Part shown: positions 1 through 4,990 of the stretch, piece by piece
Position numbering within the stretch: the first letter of the stretch is position 1
Layout of the letters: each line of letters begins with the position of its first letter
Source of the DNA: Dysgonomonas sp.
Lineage (GTDB): Bacteria; Bacteroidota; Bacteroidia; Bacteroidales; Dysgonomonadaceae
Assembly: GCA_003523545.1 (NCBI GenBank)
Contig: DQAM01000184.1
Location: forward strand, 1 to 6,019
Direction of reading: 5' to 3'
Length of the DNA stretch: 6,019 nucleotides
The notes under the pieces: model-generated
The model's input: the letters and a program-made list of their open reading frames with translations, nothing else
What the model was told of the DNA's origin: nothing
Databases searched by the model: none
Made by a program: the position numbers and the translations under genes

Positions 1-54
1 AGCGGCTTTTTCGGGAAGGATATACTTCCCGTAGGACAACCTTTCATAAAATAA
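1..54 (+). CDS. Possible C-terminal tail of an upstream plus-strand gene (partial)
   Basis: Frame 1 is open from the window edge and reads SGFFGKDILPVGQPFIK before a TAA at 52-54. The stop falls six bases before a strong hairpin (61-93), which is where a gene convergent with fabD would be expected to end. The peptide has an ordinary protein-like composition, but 17 residues are too few to assign a family. Frame 2 is also open for ten codons, so the reading frame is a guess based on where the stop falls. A perfect 7-bp inverted repeat (12-31) lies inside the proposed coding sequence. Confidence 0.4.
   Translation, partial: SGFFGKDILPVGQPFIK
12..31. repeat. Perfect 7-bp inverted repeat with 6-base loop
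   Basis: CGGGAAG at 12-18 is the exact reverse complement of CTTCCCG at 25-31, with GATATA as the loop. Neither strand has a T-run after the stem, so it does not look like an intrinsic terminator. It may be chance structure within the end of a coding region. Confidence 0.4.
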
Positions 55-60
55 ATAACA

Positions 61-93
61 AAGCCGGAAGTCATGTGTTAAAACTTCCGGCTT
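61..93 (-). terminator. Intrinsic terminator of fabD, possibly bidirectional
   Basis: A perfect 10-bp stem is formed by AAGCCGGAAG (61-70) and CTTCCGGCTT (84-93) around a 13-base loop. On the minus strand it follows the fabD stop by about 30 bases and is followed by a T-rich tract (TTTGTTATTTATTTT). On the plus strand the downstream sequence is only moderately T-rich, so it could serve the convergent upstream gene with lower efficiency. Confidence 0.85.
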
Positions 94-124
94 ATTCAAT
101 AAGCAGCTTATATAAATATCTTGA

Positions 125-1021
125 TTATTCTACTGTTAAGAGCTGCCTCCCGCTGGTAACCACCTGGCGGTTGATTTTCTTTATCAGTCCCTGAAGAACA
201 TTGCCGGGGCCTAATTCTACAAACTCTGTTGCGCCATCGGCGATCATATGTTCTACAGACTGAGTCCATTTCACAGGAGCAGTCAGCTGTGCAATCAGGT
301 TTTTCTTGATTGTTTCGGGTTCCGTTTCAGCAATAGTCGATACATTCTGATAAACAGGACAAATCGGTTTTGCAAAAGTAGTTTCGTTTATCGCTTTTTC
401 AAGTTCAGCTTTCGCCGGCTCCATCAACGGTGAATGGAATGCGCCTCCTACACTCAGTTTAAGAGCACGCTTTGCACCTGCAGTAAGCAGTAAGTCACAT
501 GCTTTTTCAATACCTTCTATCGAACCGGAAATAACGATCTGGCCCGGACAATTGTAATTGGCAGGAACCACTACTTCATCTGTGATAGAAGCACAAATCT
601 CTTCTACTTTTTCGTCGGGAAGAGCCAGCACGGCAGCCATAGTCGAAGGCTCCATTTCGCAAGCCTGCTGCATAGCCAATGCTCTCTTATAAACTAATCT
701 CAACCCATCTTCGAACGACAATGCTTCCGCTGCAACCAGCGCCGAAAATTCACCCAGCGAGTGGCCTGCAACCATATCGGGTGCAAACTCCGCTCCTAAC
801 GTTTTAGCGAGAATCACCGAATGCAGGAATATGGCAGGCTGTGTTACCTTAGTCTGGCGTAAATCTTCGTCTGTGCCGTTAAACATGAGATCTGTAATAC
901 GGAATCCGAGGATTTCGTTTGCTTTCTCAAACATTTCTTTTGCGACAGGGGAAGCCTCATACAAGTCCTTGCCCATCCCTACGAATTGGGCTCCCTGTCC
1001 CGGAAATACAAATGCTTTCAT
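125..1021 (-). CDS. fabD: Malonyl-CoA:acyl carrier protein transacylase
   Basis: The protein transfers the malonyl group from malonyl-CoA to the phosphopantetheine arm of acyl carrier protein, giving malonyl-ACP for type II fatty acid synthesis in the cytoplasm. The 298 residues match the usual full length of about 300. The N-terminal FPGQGAQ (residues 6-12), the nucleophile elbow GHSLG with Ser88, Arg113 (YKRA), the AFHSPLM segment with His196, and Gln245 (AQLTAPVKW) correspond to the E. coli FabD active-site residues Ser92, Arg117, His201 and Gln250. The C-terminal ELGPGNVLQGLIKKI (269-283) is typical. No in-frame alternative start is needed; the ATG follows AT-rich sequence without a Shine-Dalgarno, as usual in Bacteroidetes. 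The gene stands alone, with its own promoter (1055-1062) and terminator (61-93), rather than in a fab cluster. Nothing looks truncated or unusual. Confidence 0.97.
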   Translation of the reverse strand: MKAFVFPGQGAQFVGMGKDLYEASPVAKEMFEKANEILGFRITDLMFNGTDEDLRQTKVTQPAIFLHSVILAKTLGAEFAPDMVAGHSLGEFSALVAAEALSFEDGLRLVYKRALAMQQACEMEPSTMAAVLALPDEKVEEICASITDEVVVPANYNCPGQIVISGSIEGIEKACDLLLTAGAKRALKLSVGGAFHSPLMEPAKAELEKAINETTFAKPICPVYQNVSTIAETEPETIKKNLIAQLTAPVKWTQSVEHMIADGATEFVELGPGNVLQGLIKKINRQVVTSGRQLLTVE

Positions 1022-1054
1022 ATCAAATTTTTACTTAGTTTTAAATAAGGCTTG

Positions 1055-1062
1055 CAAAGTTA
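1055..1062 (-). promoter_or_regulatory. Probable Bacteroidetes-type promoter (-7) of fabD
   Basis: On the minus strand the sequence reads TAACTTTG, a full match to the TAnnTTTG -7 consensus. About 20 bases upstream is only a T-rich stretch (TTTTTAT, around 1083-1089) rather than a clear TTTG. Transcription would start near 1049, giving a leader of roughly 28 bases before the fabD ATG. Confidence 0.6.
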
Positions 1063-1162
1063 CTAACAAATTCCGAGATAGATAAAAACGAAGCCTAAAA
1101 TCCGCTTTATGTTAAACTTTATTACCATTTTTTTAAGCATGATTGATCTGCCTGGCACAGCT

Positions 1163-1194
1163 ATTGCATTATTATCGGAAATATACTATATTTG
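1163..1194 (+). promoter_or_regulatory. Strong Bacteroidetes-type promoter ahead of the candidate small RNA / leader
   Basis: TATATTTG at 1187-1194 matches the TAnnTTTG -7 element exactly. ATTG at 1163-1166 provides the -33 element with a 20-base spacer. This is one of the best promoter matches in the window. Transcription would start at about 1199-1201, some 153 bases before the next start codon (1354), which is unusually far and points to a non-coding RNA or regulated leader. Confidence 0.7.
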
Positions 1195-1199
1195 CACCG

Positions 1200-1313
1200 G
1201 ATTGAAAACGAATATAGTCAATCGCACATACGAGCGCAGTCGACATACTCCTGCCAAAGTATAGTGATGTAGTGAACCGACCGGTTAATGCCTGGAGTTT
1301 ACTGCATTTTTTT
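1200..1313 (+). ncRNA. Candidate small RNA or attenuated 5' leader, about 115 nt
   Basis: The segment is bounded by a consensus promoter (1163-1194) and an intrinsic terminator (1266-1313), and holds no plausible coding sequence. Three hairpins can be drawn. The first pairs GATTGA (1200-1205) with TCAATC (1218-1223). The second pairs ATACT (1245-1249) with AGTAT (1258-1262) around the C-rich loop CCTGCCAA, extendable by two pairs past one bulged A. The third is the terminator stem. I do not recognise it as tmRNA, SRP RNA, 6S RNA or tRNA. It could be an independent trans-acting RNA with the C-rich loop as seed, or a leader whose terminator is read through into the zinc-ribbon gene 41 bases downstream. 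The sequence alone does not decide between these. Confidence 0.5.
1266..1313 (+). terminator. Intrinsic terminator ending the candidate small RNA / leader
   Basis: A stem pairs TGTAGTGAAC (1268-1277) with GTTTACTGCA (1297-1306): 10 pairs, including two G-T wobbles. It extends by A1267-T1307 and G1266-T1308. An inner stem of CCGG (1281-1284) and CTGG (1292-1295) closes loop TTAATGC, with a small internal loop (CGA opposite A). Seven T residues follow directly (1307-1313). The placement, upstream of a start codon and not after a stop codon, is what makes it notable. Confidence 0.65.
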
Positions 1314-1353
1314 ATATAAGAGATTAAATTTAAATTAATATTTAACCCTGATT

Positions 1354-2112
1354 ATGGCTAAAAAACAAGTAGAAAAAGAAATCACTGTGGAAGATAAACT
1401 GAGAACGCTCTACCTTCTTCAGTCCAAATTATCGGAAGTAGATAAGATCAAAATTCTTCGCGGGGAACTTCCGCTGGAAGTATCTGACCTTGATGATGAA
1501 ATAGCCGGACTCAATACACGCATCGGTAAATATGAGTCTGACCTGAAAGAATTTGAAACAGCAATATCCCAGCAGAAACAGAAAATACAGGAGTCTAACC
1601 TGAAAATAGAAAAGTATAAGGAGCAGCTGGATAACGTTCGCAACAACCGCGAATACGACCACCTCAGCAAGGAAATAGAATTCGAGACCCTGGAAATCGA
1701 ATTGAGCGAAAAGCGTATTAAAGAATTCACTCAGAATGTAAAGAACCTGAAAGAACAGATCGAGAAAAGCCAGGAATTCCTGAAAGAACGTTCGGCTGAC
1801 CTTACCCAGAAGAAAGATGAACTGGACGAGATCATCGCTGAAACCAAACAACAGGAAGAACAGCTCCGCGACGAGATAAAAACAATAGAAGGAGAGGTTG
1901 AACCCCGTCTGCTGATTGCCTTCAGGCGTATCCGCAAAAGCGCGCGCAACGGTTTGGCAATCGTATCTATCGAACGCGGTGCCTGCGGTGGCTGCTTCAA
2001 CAAAATACCGCCCCAAAAACAAATGGATATTAAATTAGGAAAGAAAATTATCGTATGCGAATATTGCGGACGTATTATGATCGACCCTGAACTAATGATG
2101 GCAGCAGAATAA
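1354..2112 (+). CDS. Coiled-coil protein with C-terminal C4 zinc ribbon (zf-RING_7 / CdsZ-like family)
   Basis: The 252-residue protein has two parts. Residues about 10-185 are a highly charged, Lys/Glu/Gln-rich helical coiled coil with no membrane segment. The C-terminal zinc ribbon carries two CxxC pairs, CGGC (Cys211, Cys214) and CEYC (Cys235, Cys238), which should bind one zinc ion. The segment NNREYDHLSKEIE (97-109) resembles the conserved mid-coiled-coil motif of this family. The RRIRKSARNGLAIVSIERGA stretch (191-210) leads into the ribbon, as in homologues. Relatives include Helicobacter HP0958 (FlgZ) and chlamydial CdsZ, which act in flagellar or type III secretion systems. The Bacteroidales members have no such system nearby and their role is unknown; nucleic-acid or chaperone-type binding is only a guess. 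The ATG at 1354 is preceded by an AT-rich stretch and no Shine-Dalgarno. Transcription may come from read-through of the upstream leader or from a weak promoter between 1314 and 1353. Confidence 0.88.
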   Translation: MAKKQVEKEITVEDKLRTLYLLQSKLSEVDKIKILRGELPLEVSDLDDEIAGLNTRIGKYESDLKEFETAISQQKQKIQESNLKIEKYKEQLDNVRNNREYDHLSKEIEFETLEIELSEKRIKEFTQNVKNLKEQIEKSQEFLKERSADLTQKKDELDEIIAETKQQEEQLRDEIKTIEGEVEPRLLIAFRRIRKSARNGLAIVSIERGACGGCFNKIPPQKQMDIKLGKKIIVCEYCGRIMIDPELMMAAE

Positions 2113-2139
2113 GCCTAAAACATATAGAATTATATACTG

Positions 2140-2179
2140 AAAGGTTGCCTATATAAAAAAATTATAGACAACCTTTTTT
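2140..2179 (+). terminator. Intrinsic terminator of the zinc-ribbon gene
   Basis: AAAGGTTG (2140-2147) pairs with CAACCTTT (2169-2176). After one C/A mismatch, CTATA (2149-2153) pairs with TATAG (2163-2167). A T-run (2174-2179) closes the structure. It lies 28 bases after the TAA, so the downstream lipoprotein gene must be transcribed separately. Confidence 0.85.
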
Positions 2180-2244
2180 ATTTGAGAGATGCTGTAAAAT
2201 TTGCAATATAAGCACTGGAAATATTCCCGTTCCGAATAAAATGT

Positions 2245-2252
2245 TAATTTTG
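2245..2252 (+). promoter_or_regulatory. Probable Bacteroidetes-type promoter (-7) of the lipoprotein gene
   Basis: TAATTTTG is an exact TAnnTTTG match. The -33 region about 20 bases upstream (around 2221-2225, ATATT) is poor. Transcription would start near 2258, about 20 bases before the ATG at 2279. The preceding gene has its own terminator, so a promoter is needed here. Confidence 0.55.
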
Positions 2253-2278
2253 CATTTCATTATTAAAACAGCACCTAT

Positions 2279-2896
2279 ATGAAAAATTTACTAAAATTGA
2301 GTCTCATTTTGCTGTCTGTGATCATGACTAATGCAGGTTGCAGCGACGACGATGATGACAACATTCGCACATCAACTATTACTAGTGTAAAAGCTACTGT
2401 AGACGGAATTGGAGACAAAGTTGATAAGGTTCGTTTCACTTTAGACAATACCGCCAATACAGTTTGTTCCGAAGCTGAATTCAAGAACAACTCTTTCGAG
2501 TTTTCACTTATGCAGGAGGTAAATTCAAGTTTATTGAAGAGTATAACAACTGAAGAAGCGTTTGAAAATATGTCGATAAGTGATACCTCTGCAAAAATTT
2601 GTTTCGCAGATTTTTATGCATTTAAAAACGGGGAAATAGCAGGTTATTTTTTATATAACGACGGAGAAGCTATCGAAAATAAGAATGCTTATTACATCTA
2701 TACCGATAAGGATGTTCAAGTAACGGGAAAGCATGGCTCAATAAATGTCGTAATTACTAAATGCTCTTTCAAGAAAGGATGGAATTTAGTAACTGGTATA
2801 TACAAGGGGTCGGAATATGGAACAGAGCTAACCTATACAACGGACACTCCTAAAGGTCTTAAATGGGTATTCATCCCTTTATTAAACAATCAATAA
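2279..2896 (+). CDS. Putative surface-exposed lipoprotein of unknown function
   Basis: I do not recognise the family. The 205-residue product starts with a short basic end and hydrophobic core (MKNLLKLSLILLSVIM), followed by a lipobox-like NAGC with Cys21 as the probable lipidated residue; Asn at -3 is less usual than Leu. Directly after it comes SDDDDD (22-27). Acidic stretches after the cysteine, such as S-(D/E)3, are described as export signals that send lipoproteins to the outside of the Bacteroidetes outer membrane, so surface display is likely. The mature part has no further membrane segment and alternates short charged and aromatic stretches (GYFLYNDG 122-129, YYIYTDKDVQVTG 138-150, FKKGWNLVTG 164-173), suggesting a mainly beta structure. 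Other cysteines are 63, 108 and 162. GC over 2341-2880 is about 36% by hand count, against 45-52% in the lines of fabD and amn that I counted, which suggests an accessory gene. It is flanked by terminators and has no functional partner beside it. Confidence 0.8.
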   Translation: MKNLLKLSLILLSVIMTNAGCSDDDDDNIRTSTITSVKATVDGIGDKVDKVRFTLDNTANTVCSEAEFKNNSFEFSLMQEVNSSLLKSITTEEAFENMSISDTSAKICFADFYAFKNGEIAGYFLYNDGEAIENKNAYYIYTDKDVQVTGKHGSINVVITKCSFKKGWNLVTGIYKGSEYGTELTYTTDTPKGLKWVFIPLLNNQ

Positions 2897-2915
2897 TTCG
2901 AGTAAAGAGTAATAG

Positions 2916-2949
2916 AAAAACCGGCTGATCTAGATGTCAACCGGTTTTT
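2916..2949. terminator. Bidirectional intrinsic terminator between lipoprotein and sigma factor genes
   Basis: AAAAACCGG (2916-2924) pairs with CCGGTTTTT (2941-2949), with a possible inner TGA/TCA pairing (2926-2928 with 2937-2939). Both strands end in T-runs, so it can stop the plus-strand lipoprotein transcript and the minus-strand sigma factor transcript. It lies 19 bases after one stop codon and 27 bases after the other. Confidence 0.85.
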
Positions 2950-2976
2950 TATGATTGTATCAGTTATATCTTTCTA

Positions 2977-3567
2977 TTAAACAGACAGTTCAATCGAATT
3001 TTCTTCAACCATCTTACGGATGTTCAGAATCGCATATCTCATACGTCCCAAAGCAGTATTGATGCTGATGCCTTCTTTTTCGGAAATTTCCTTGAAGCTC
3101 ATTCCCTGGTAGTATCTCATCTCTATTACCTCACGCTGTGAATCGGGAAGGTATTTTACCAGCCTTTTTACATCCCTGAGTATCTGATCGTAAATAAGTT
3201 GCTGCTCGATAGTAGCATCACAAAGCGAAGCGTTGTTGAGTAAATCCATTTCCATTTCATCGTTCGATACAGTGTTCTCATTCTTTTCGCGCCTGAAATG
3301 GTCTATCATCAGGTTGTGTGCTATGCGCATAATCCACCCCCGGAATTTTCCGTTTTCGGTATAACGCCCCTGTTTGATAGTCATTATAGCTTTTACGAAA
3401 GTTTCCTGAAATATATCTTCTGTAAGAATCCTATTCCTGATAACAAAATATATGTAGTTATAAACTTCACGCTGATATCTGTGAAGCAGTTCGTCAAAAG
3501 CTAAATTATTGCCTAATGAATAAGAAACAACCAACTCTTCGTCAGTCATGACTTTTAATGATTCCAT
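2977..3567 (-). CDS. RNA polymerase sigma factor, sigma-70 family, ECF type
   Basis: The 196-residue protein has only regions sigma2 and sigma4, the ECF layout. Region 2 covers about residues 24-94, with DIFQETF (51-57) for core polymerase binding and FRGWIMRIAHNLMIDHFRR (75-93), which matches region 2.3/2.4 and its -10 recognition helix. An acidic, Asn-rich linker (94-125) follows. Region 4 (about 135-186) begins with LPDSQREVIEMRYYQGMS and carries the helix-turn-helix FKEISEKEGISINTALGRMR (158-177) for -35 recognition. No anti-sigma factor, FecR-like protein or TonB receptor gene is adjacent, unlike the FecI-type factors common in Bacteroidetes, so the activating signal cannot be inferred. 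The start at Met1 is used; Met7 (codon 3547-3549), giving MTDEEL, is a possible alternative. It has its own promoter (3649-3680) and shares a terminator with the lipoprotein gene. Confidence 0.93.
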   Translation of the reverse strand: MESLKVMTDEELVVSYSLGNNLAFDELLHRYQREVYNYIYFVIRNRILTEDIFQETFVKAIMTIKQGRYTENGKFRGWIMRIAHNLMIDHFRREKNENTVSNDEMEMDLLNNASLCDATIEQQLIYDQILRDVKRLVKYLPDSQREVIEMRYYQGMSFKEISEKEGISINTALGRMRYAILNIRKMVEENSIELSV

Positions 3568-3648
3568 TACCTAAATTTTACAGTTTCTTGAGTAATGATT
3601 TTTCAATAGGCTTGATAGTTTTTCTAGTTTTTACAATCTTGTATTTTG

Positions 3649-3680
3649 CAAATTAACAGCTTTTTAACAAAACCTGCAAA
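3649..3680 (-). promoter_or_regulatory. Probable promoter of the sigma factor gene
   Basis: On the minus strand TTTG (plus 3677-3680) is followed after exactly 20 bases by TTAATTTG (plus 3649-3656), one base off the TAnnTTTG -7 consensus. Transcription would begin near 3643, leaving a leader of about 75 bases. Both elements sit inside copies of the same 10-base word TTAATTTGCA. The upstream pdxH gene lacks a clear terminator, so read-through may add to expression. Confidence 0.5.
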
Positions 3681-3743
3681 TTAATTTTCTGTTTTATGTT
3701 AAAATAAAGAACAGATAGTAAATATCTTTATCATATAAACAGC

Positions 3744-4391
3744 TTATGGTGCTAAACGGTTTATCTGCCACTGGCTTTCACCGAGTTTATATTGGATGCG
3801 GTCGTGAAGCCTGCTGGGCCGTCCCTGCCAGAATTCGATTAAAACAGGCTTTACCACATATCCACCCCACACATCGGGACGGGGAATTTCGCTGTTGGCA
3901 AATGTACTTTCAAAATCTTCGACCATTATTTCGAGATAACGCCTTCCCGAGATAATCCGGCTTTGGGGCGATGCCCATGCTCCGAGTTTACTCTTTTCGG
4001 GACGCATTTCAAAATATGCATCCGAATCTTCGGCAGATAACTTTTCCACCGTGCCTTCTATACGCACCTGGCGTTCCAGTTCGCTCCAAAAGAAAGTAAG
4101 GGCACAATAAGGGTTCTCGTCTATCTGGTCAGCTTTCCGGCTCTCGTAGTTGGTAAAGAATACGAAACCGTCGTACCTGACCTGTTTGAGCAAAACAAAA
4201 CGTGACGACGGACGCAGGTCTTTGCCTACAGTCGATAAGCACATGGCATTGGCCTCCATTACATCCGCATTTACGGCTTCACCAAGCCATAACTCAAATT
4301 GTCCGAGCGGGTCGGGCAATACATCGCGTTCATCCAATGTTTTAAGAGAATACTCTTTCCTGAGATCGGATATATTCATCATATTTACCAT
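3744..4391 (-). CDS. pdxH: Pyridoxine/pyridoxamine 5'-phosphate oxidase
   Basis: This FMN-dependent cytoplasmic enzyme oxidises pyridoxamine 5'-phosphate and pyridoxine 5'-phosphate to pyridoxal 5'-phosphate, using oxygen in characterised members. The 215 residues are full length. Family signatures run in order: RKEYSLKTLDERDVLPDP (11-28), the PSSRFVLLK flavin-phosphate segment (61-69), NYESRKA (81-87), FFWSELERQVRIEG (100-113), LGAWASPQS (136-144), the C-terminal signature with WGGY (175-178), EFWQGRPSRLHDR (186-198, containing the RxH substrate-binding motif as R194-L-H196), and the terminal RLAP. Nothing essential is missing. The start is uncertain: ATG codons occur at residues 1, 4 and 5, and homologues usually begin only a few residues before RKEY, so Met4 or Met5 is at least as likely as Met1. 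No TAnnTTTG promoter is visible in the 51-base gap behind it. It may depend on incomplete termination after the nuclease-like gene upstream. Confidence 0.96.
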   Translation of the reverse strand: MVNMMNISDLRKEYSLKTLDERDVLPDPLGQFELWLGEAVNADVMEANAMCLSTVGKDLRPSSRFVLLKQVRYDGFVFFTNYESRKADQIDENPYCALTFFWSELERQVRIEGTVEKLSAEDSDAYFEMRPEKSKLGAWASPQSRIISGRRYLEIMVEDFESTFANSEIPRPDVWGGYVVKPVLIEFWQGRPSRLHDRIQYKLGESQWQINRLAP

Positions 4392-4416
4392 TACATACTT
4401 AAAAACAACCTTTCAG

Positions 4417-4452
4417 AAAAATTGTTTGTGCAACTTGTTGCTTTAACAATTT
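4417..4452 (-). terminator. AT-rich hairpin overlapping the stop of the nuclease-like gene; probable weak terminator
   Basis: On the minus strand AAATTGTT (plus 4445-4452, inside the last codons) pairs with AACAATTT (plus 4419-4426). An inner GCAA/TTGC stem is separated by AAA and ACA internal loops. Five T residues follow (plus 4417-4421). The AT-rich outer stem suggests partial termination, which would let some transcription continue into pdxH. Confidence 0.45.
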
Positions 4453-4916
4453 AACAGGCTGAAATCGGGAATTTCATCCAGATAACAGTAACTCATATCC
4501 GAATAATCCATCCGGCAGCAGTAATGTTCTATACCGTTAGATACAATCAGATATTTTACCTTCAATACTATGTTGTAATTGACAATCTGATTGAATACTT
4601 CCTGAGTGATCTTGACATCGGGAGCTTTGTATTCTATGATAACGAGAGGGGTGAGCTGGTTGTTATAGACAACACTATCACACCGCCTTTTCTGATGATT
4701 AAGGTCGATTTGAGTCTCATTGGCGATAAGAGCTTCGGGATAAGATTTTTCGGTTATCAGGTAGTTGATAAAATGCTGCCTGACGTATTCTTCCGGTGTA
4801 AGAGCTACATATTTACGACGAATCCTGTCCCAGATATACAATCTATCTGTTTTTTTGATTTTTGGATGAAATTCGGGCAGGTTTAGTCTTAACATTTTGC
4901 TATCTTTGTTGTTCAT
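4443..4916 (-). CDS. Standalone HsdR-N-like protein (type I restriction enzyme R N-terminal domain, PD-(D/E)xK fold)
   Basis: The 157-residue protein resembles the HSDR_N_2-type domain, found at the N terminus of type I restriction R subunits, but here it is a complete small protein. The nuclease signature appears intact: Asp80 in KRRCDSVVY (76-84) and Glu95-Tyr-Lys97 in LVIIEYKAPD (91-100). A QIVNYN stretch (110-115) fits the QxxxY motif that follows the catalytic core in HsdR. The N-terminal DRIRRKYVALTPEEYVRQHF (30-49) and NGIEHYCCRMDY (127-138) look like the family's conserved flanks. There is no helicase, methylase or specificity subunit nearby, so it is not a restriction system as it stands. 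As I recall, proteins of this type recur beside holA across Bacteroidetes, which hints at a housekeeping DNA-related role, so far unassigned. Met8 (codon 4893-4895, giving MLRLNLP) matches the usual start of homologues and may be the real start. Confidence 0.85.
   Translation of the reverse strand: MNNKDSKMLRLNLPEFHPKIKKTDRLYIWDRIRRKYVALTPEEYVRQHFINYLITEKSYPEALIANETQIDLNHQKRRCDSVVYNNQLTPLVIIEYKAPDVKITQEVFNQIVNYNIVLKVKYLIVSNGIEHYCCRMDYSDMSYCYLDEIPDFSLLNC
4901..4908 (+). promoter_or_regulatory. Possible promoter (-7) of amn-holA
   Basis: TATCTTTG fits TAnnTTTG exactly. No good -33 element is seen 19-21 bases upstream. Transcription would begin near 4914, about 62 bases before the amn ATG. It lies within the first codons of the divergent gene if that gene starts at 4916, or just upstream of it if Met8 is used. 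Confidence 0.45.
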
Positions 4917-4959
4917 TAGTTTATAAACACGAAGTACTCCGGAACTTTTTTTGTATAAA

Positions 4960-4990
4960 CAAAAATATAGTTATTATGAAGACAAAACAA
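4960..4990 (-). promoter_or_regulatory. Probable promoter of the HsdR-N-like gene
   Basis: On the minus strand TTG (plus 4988-4990) is followed after 20 bases by TATTTTTG (plus 4960-4967), an exact TAnnTTTG match. Transcription would start near 4953, giving a leader of about 37 bases to Met1 or 58 to Met8. The -33 element lies inside the first codons of amn. Confidence 0.55.

Noticed and set aside
1109..1264. 51-codon plus-strand open frame starting at ATG 1109 (MLNFITIFLSMIDLPG...)
   Set aside because: It runs through an exact promoter (1163-1194) and the candidate RNA, has no promoter of its own and ends at a chance TAG; its composition is not convincing as protein.
1200..1313. 6S RNA, SRP RNA or tRNA identity for the candidate RNA
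   Set aside because: There is no long closing stem pairing the two ends, no SRP tetraloop motif and no cloverleaf; the structure is a row of separate hairpins.
1429..2022. Long minus-strand frame opposite the zinc-ribbon gene
   Set aside because: It is the antisense shadow of a coiled-coil coding sequence: Phe/Leu-rich because the sense strand is Lys/Glu-rich, with no start signals or family resemblance.
3689..3714. AT-rich hairpin downstream of pdxH (CTGTTTTAT with ATAA-AG-AACAG)
   Set aside because: Only A/T-rich pairs with a bulge, and no T-run follows on the minus strand, so it is not called as a terminator.
4443..4916. Type I restriction-modification system
   Set aside because: Only the HsdR-N-like domain is present; no helicase/translocase, methylase or specificity gene appears in the window, and the neighbours are housekeeping genes.
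4862..4975. Upstream in-frame extension of amn by 38 codons
   Set aside because: The extension lies over the divergent gene's start and the intergenic gap, with cysteine-rich, unlikely residues; the start at 4976 matches the normal N terminus.
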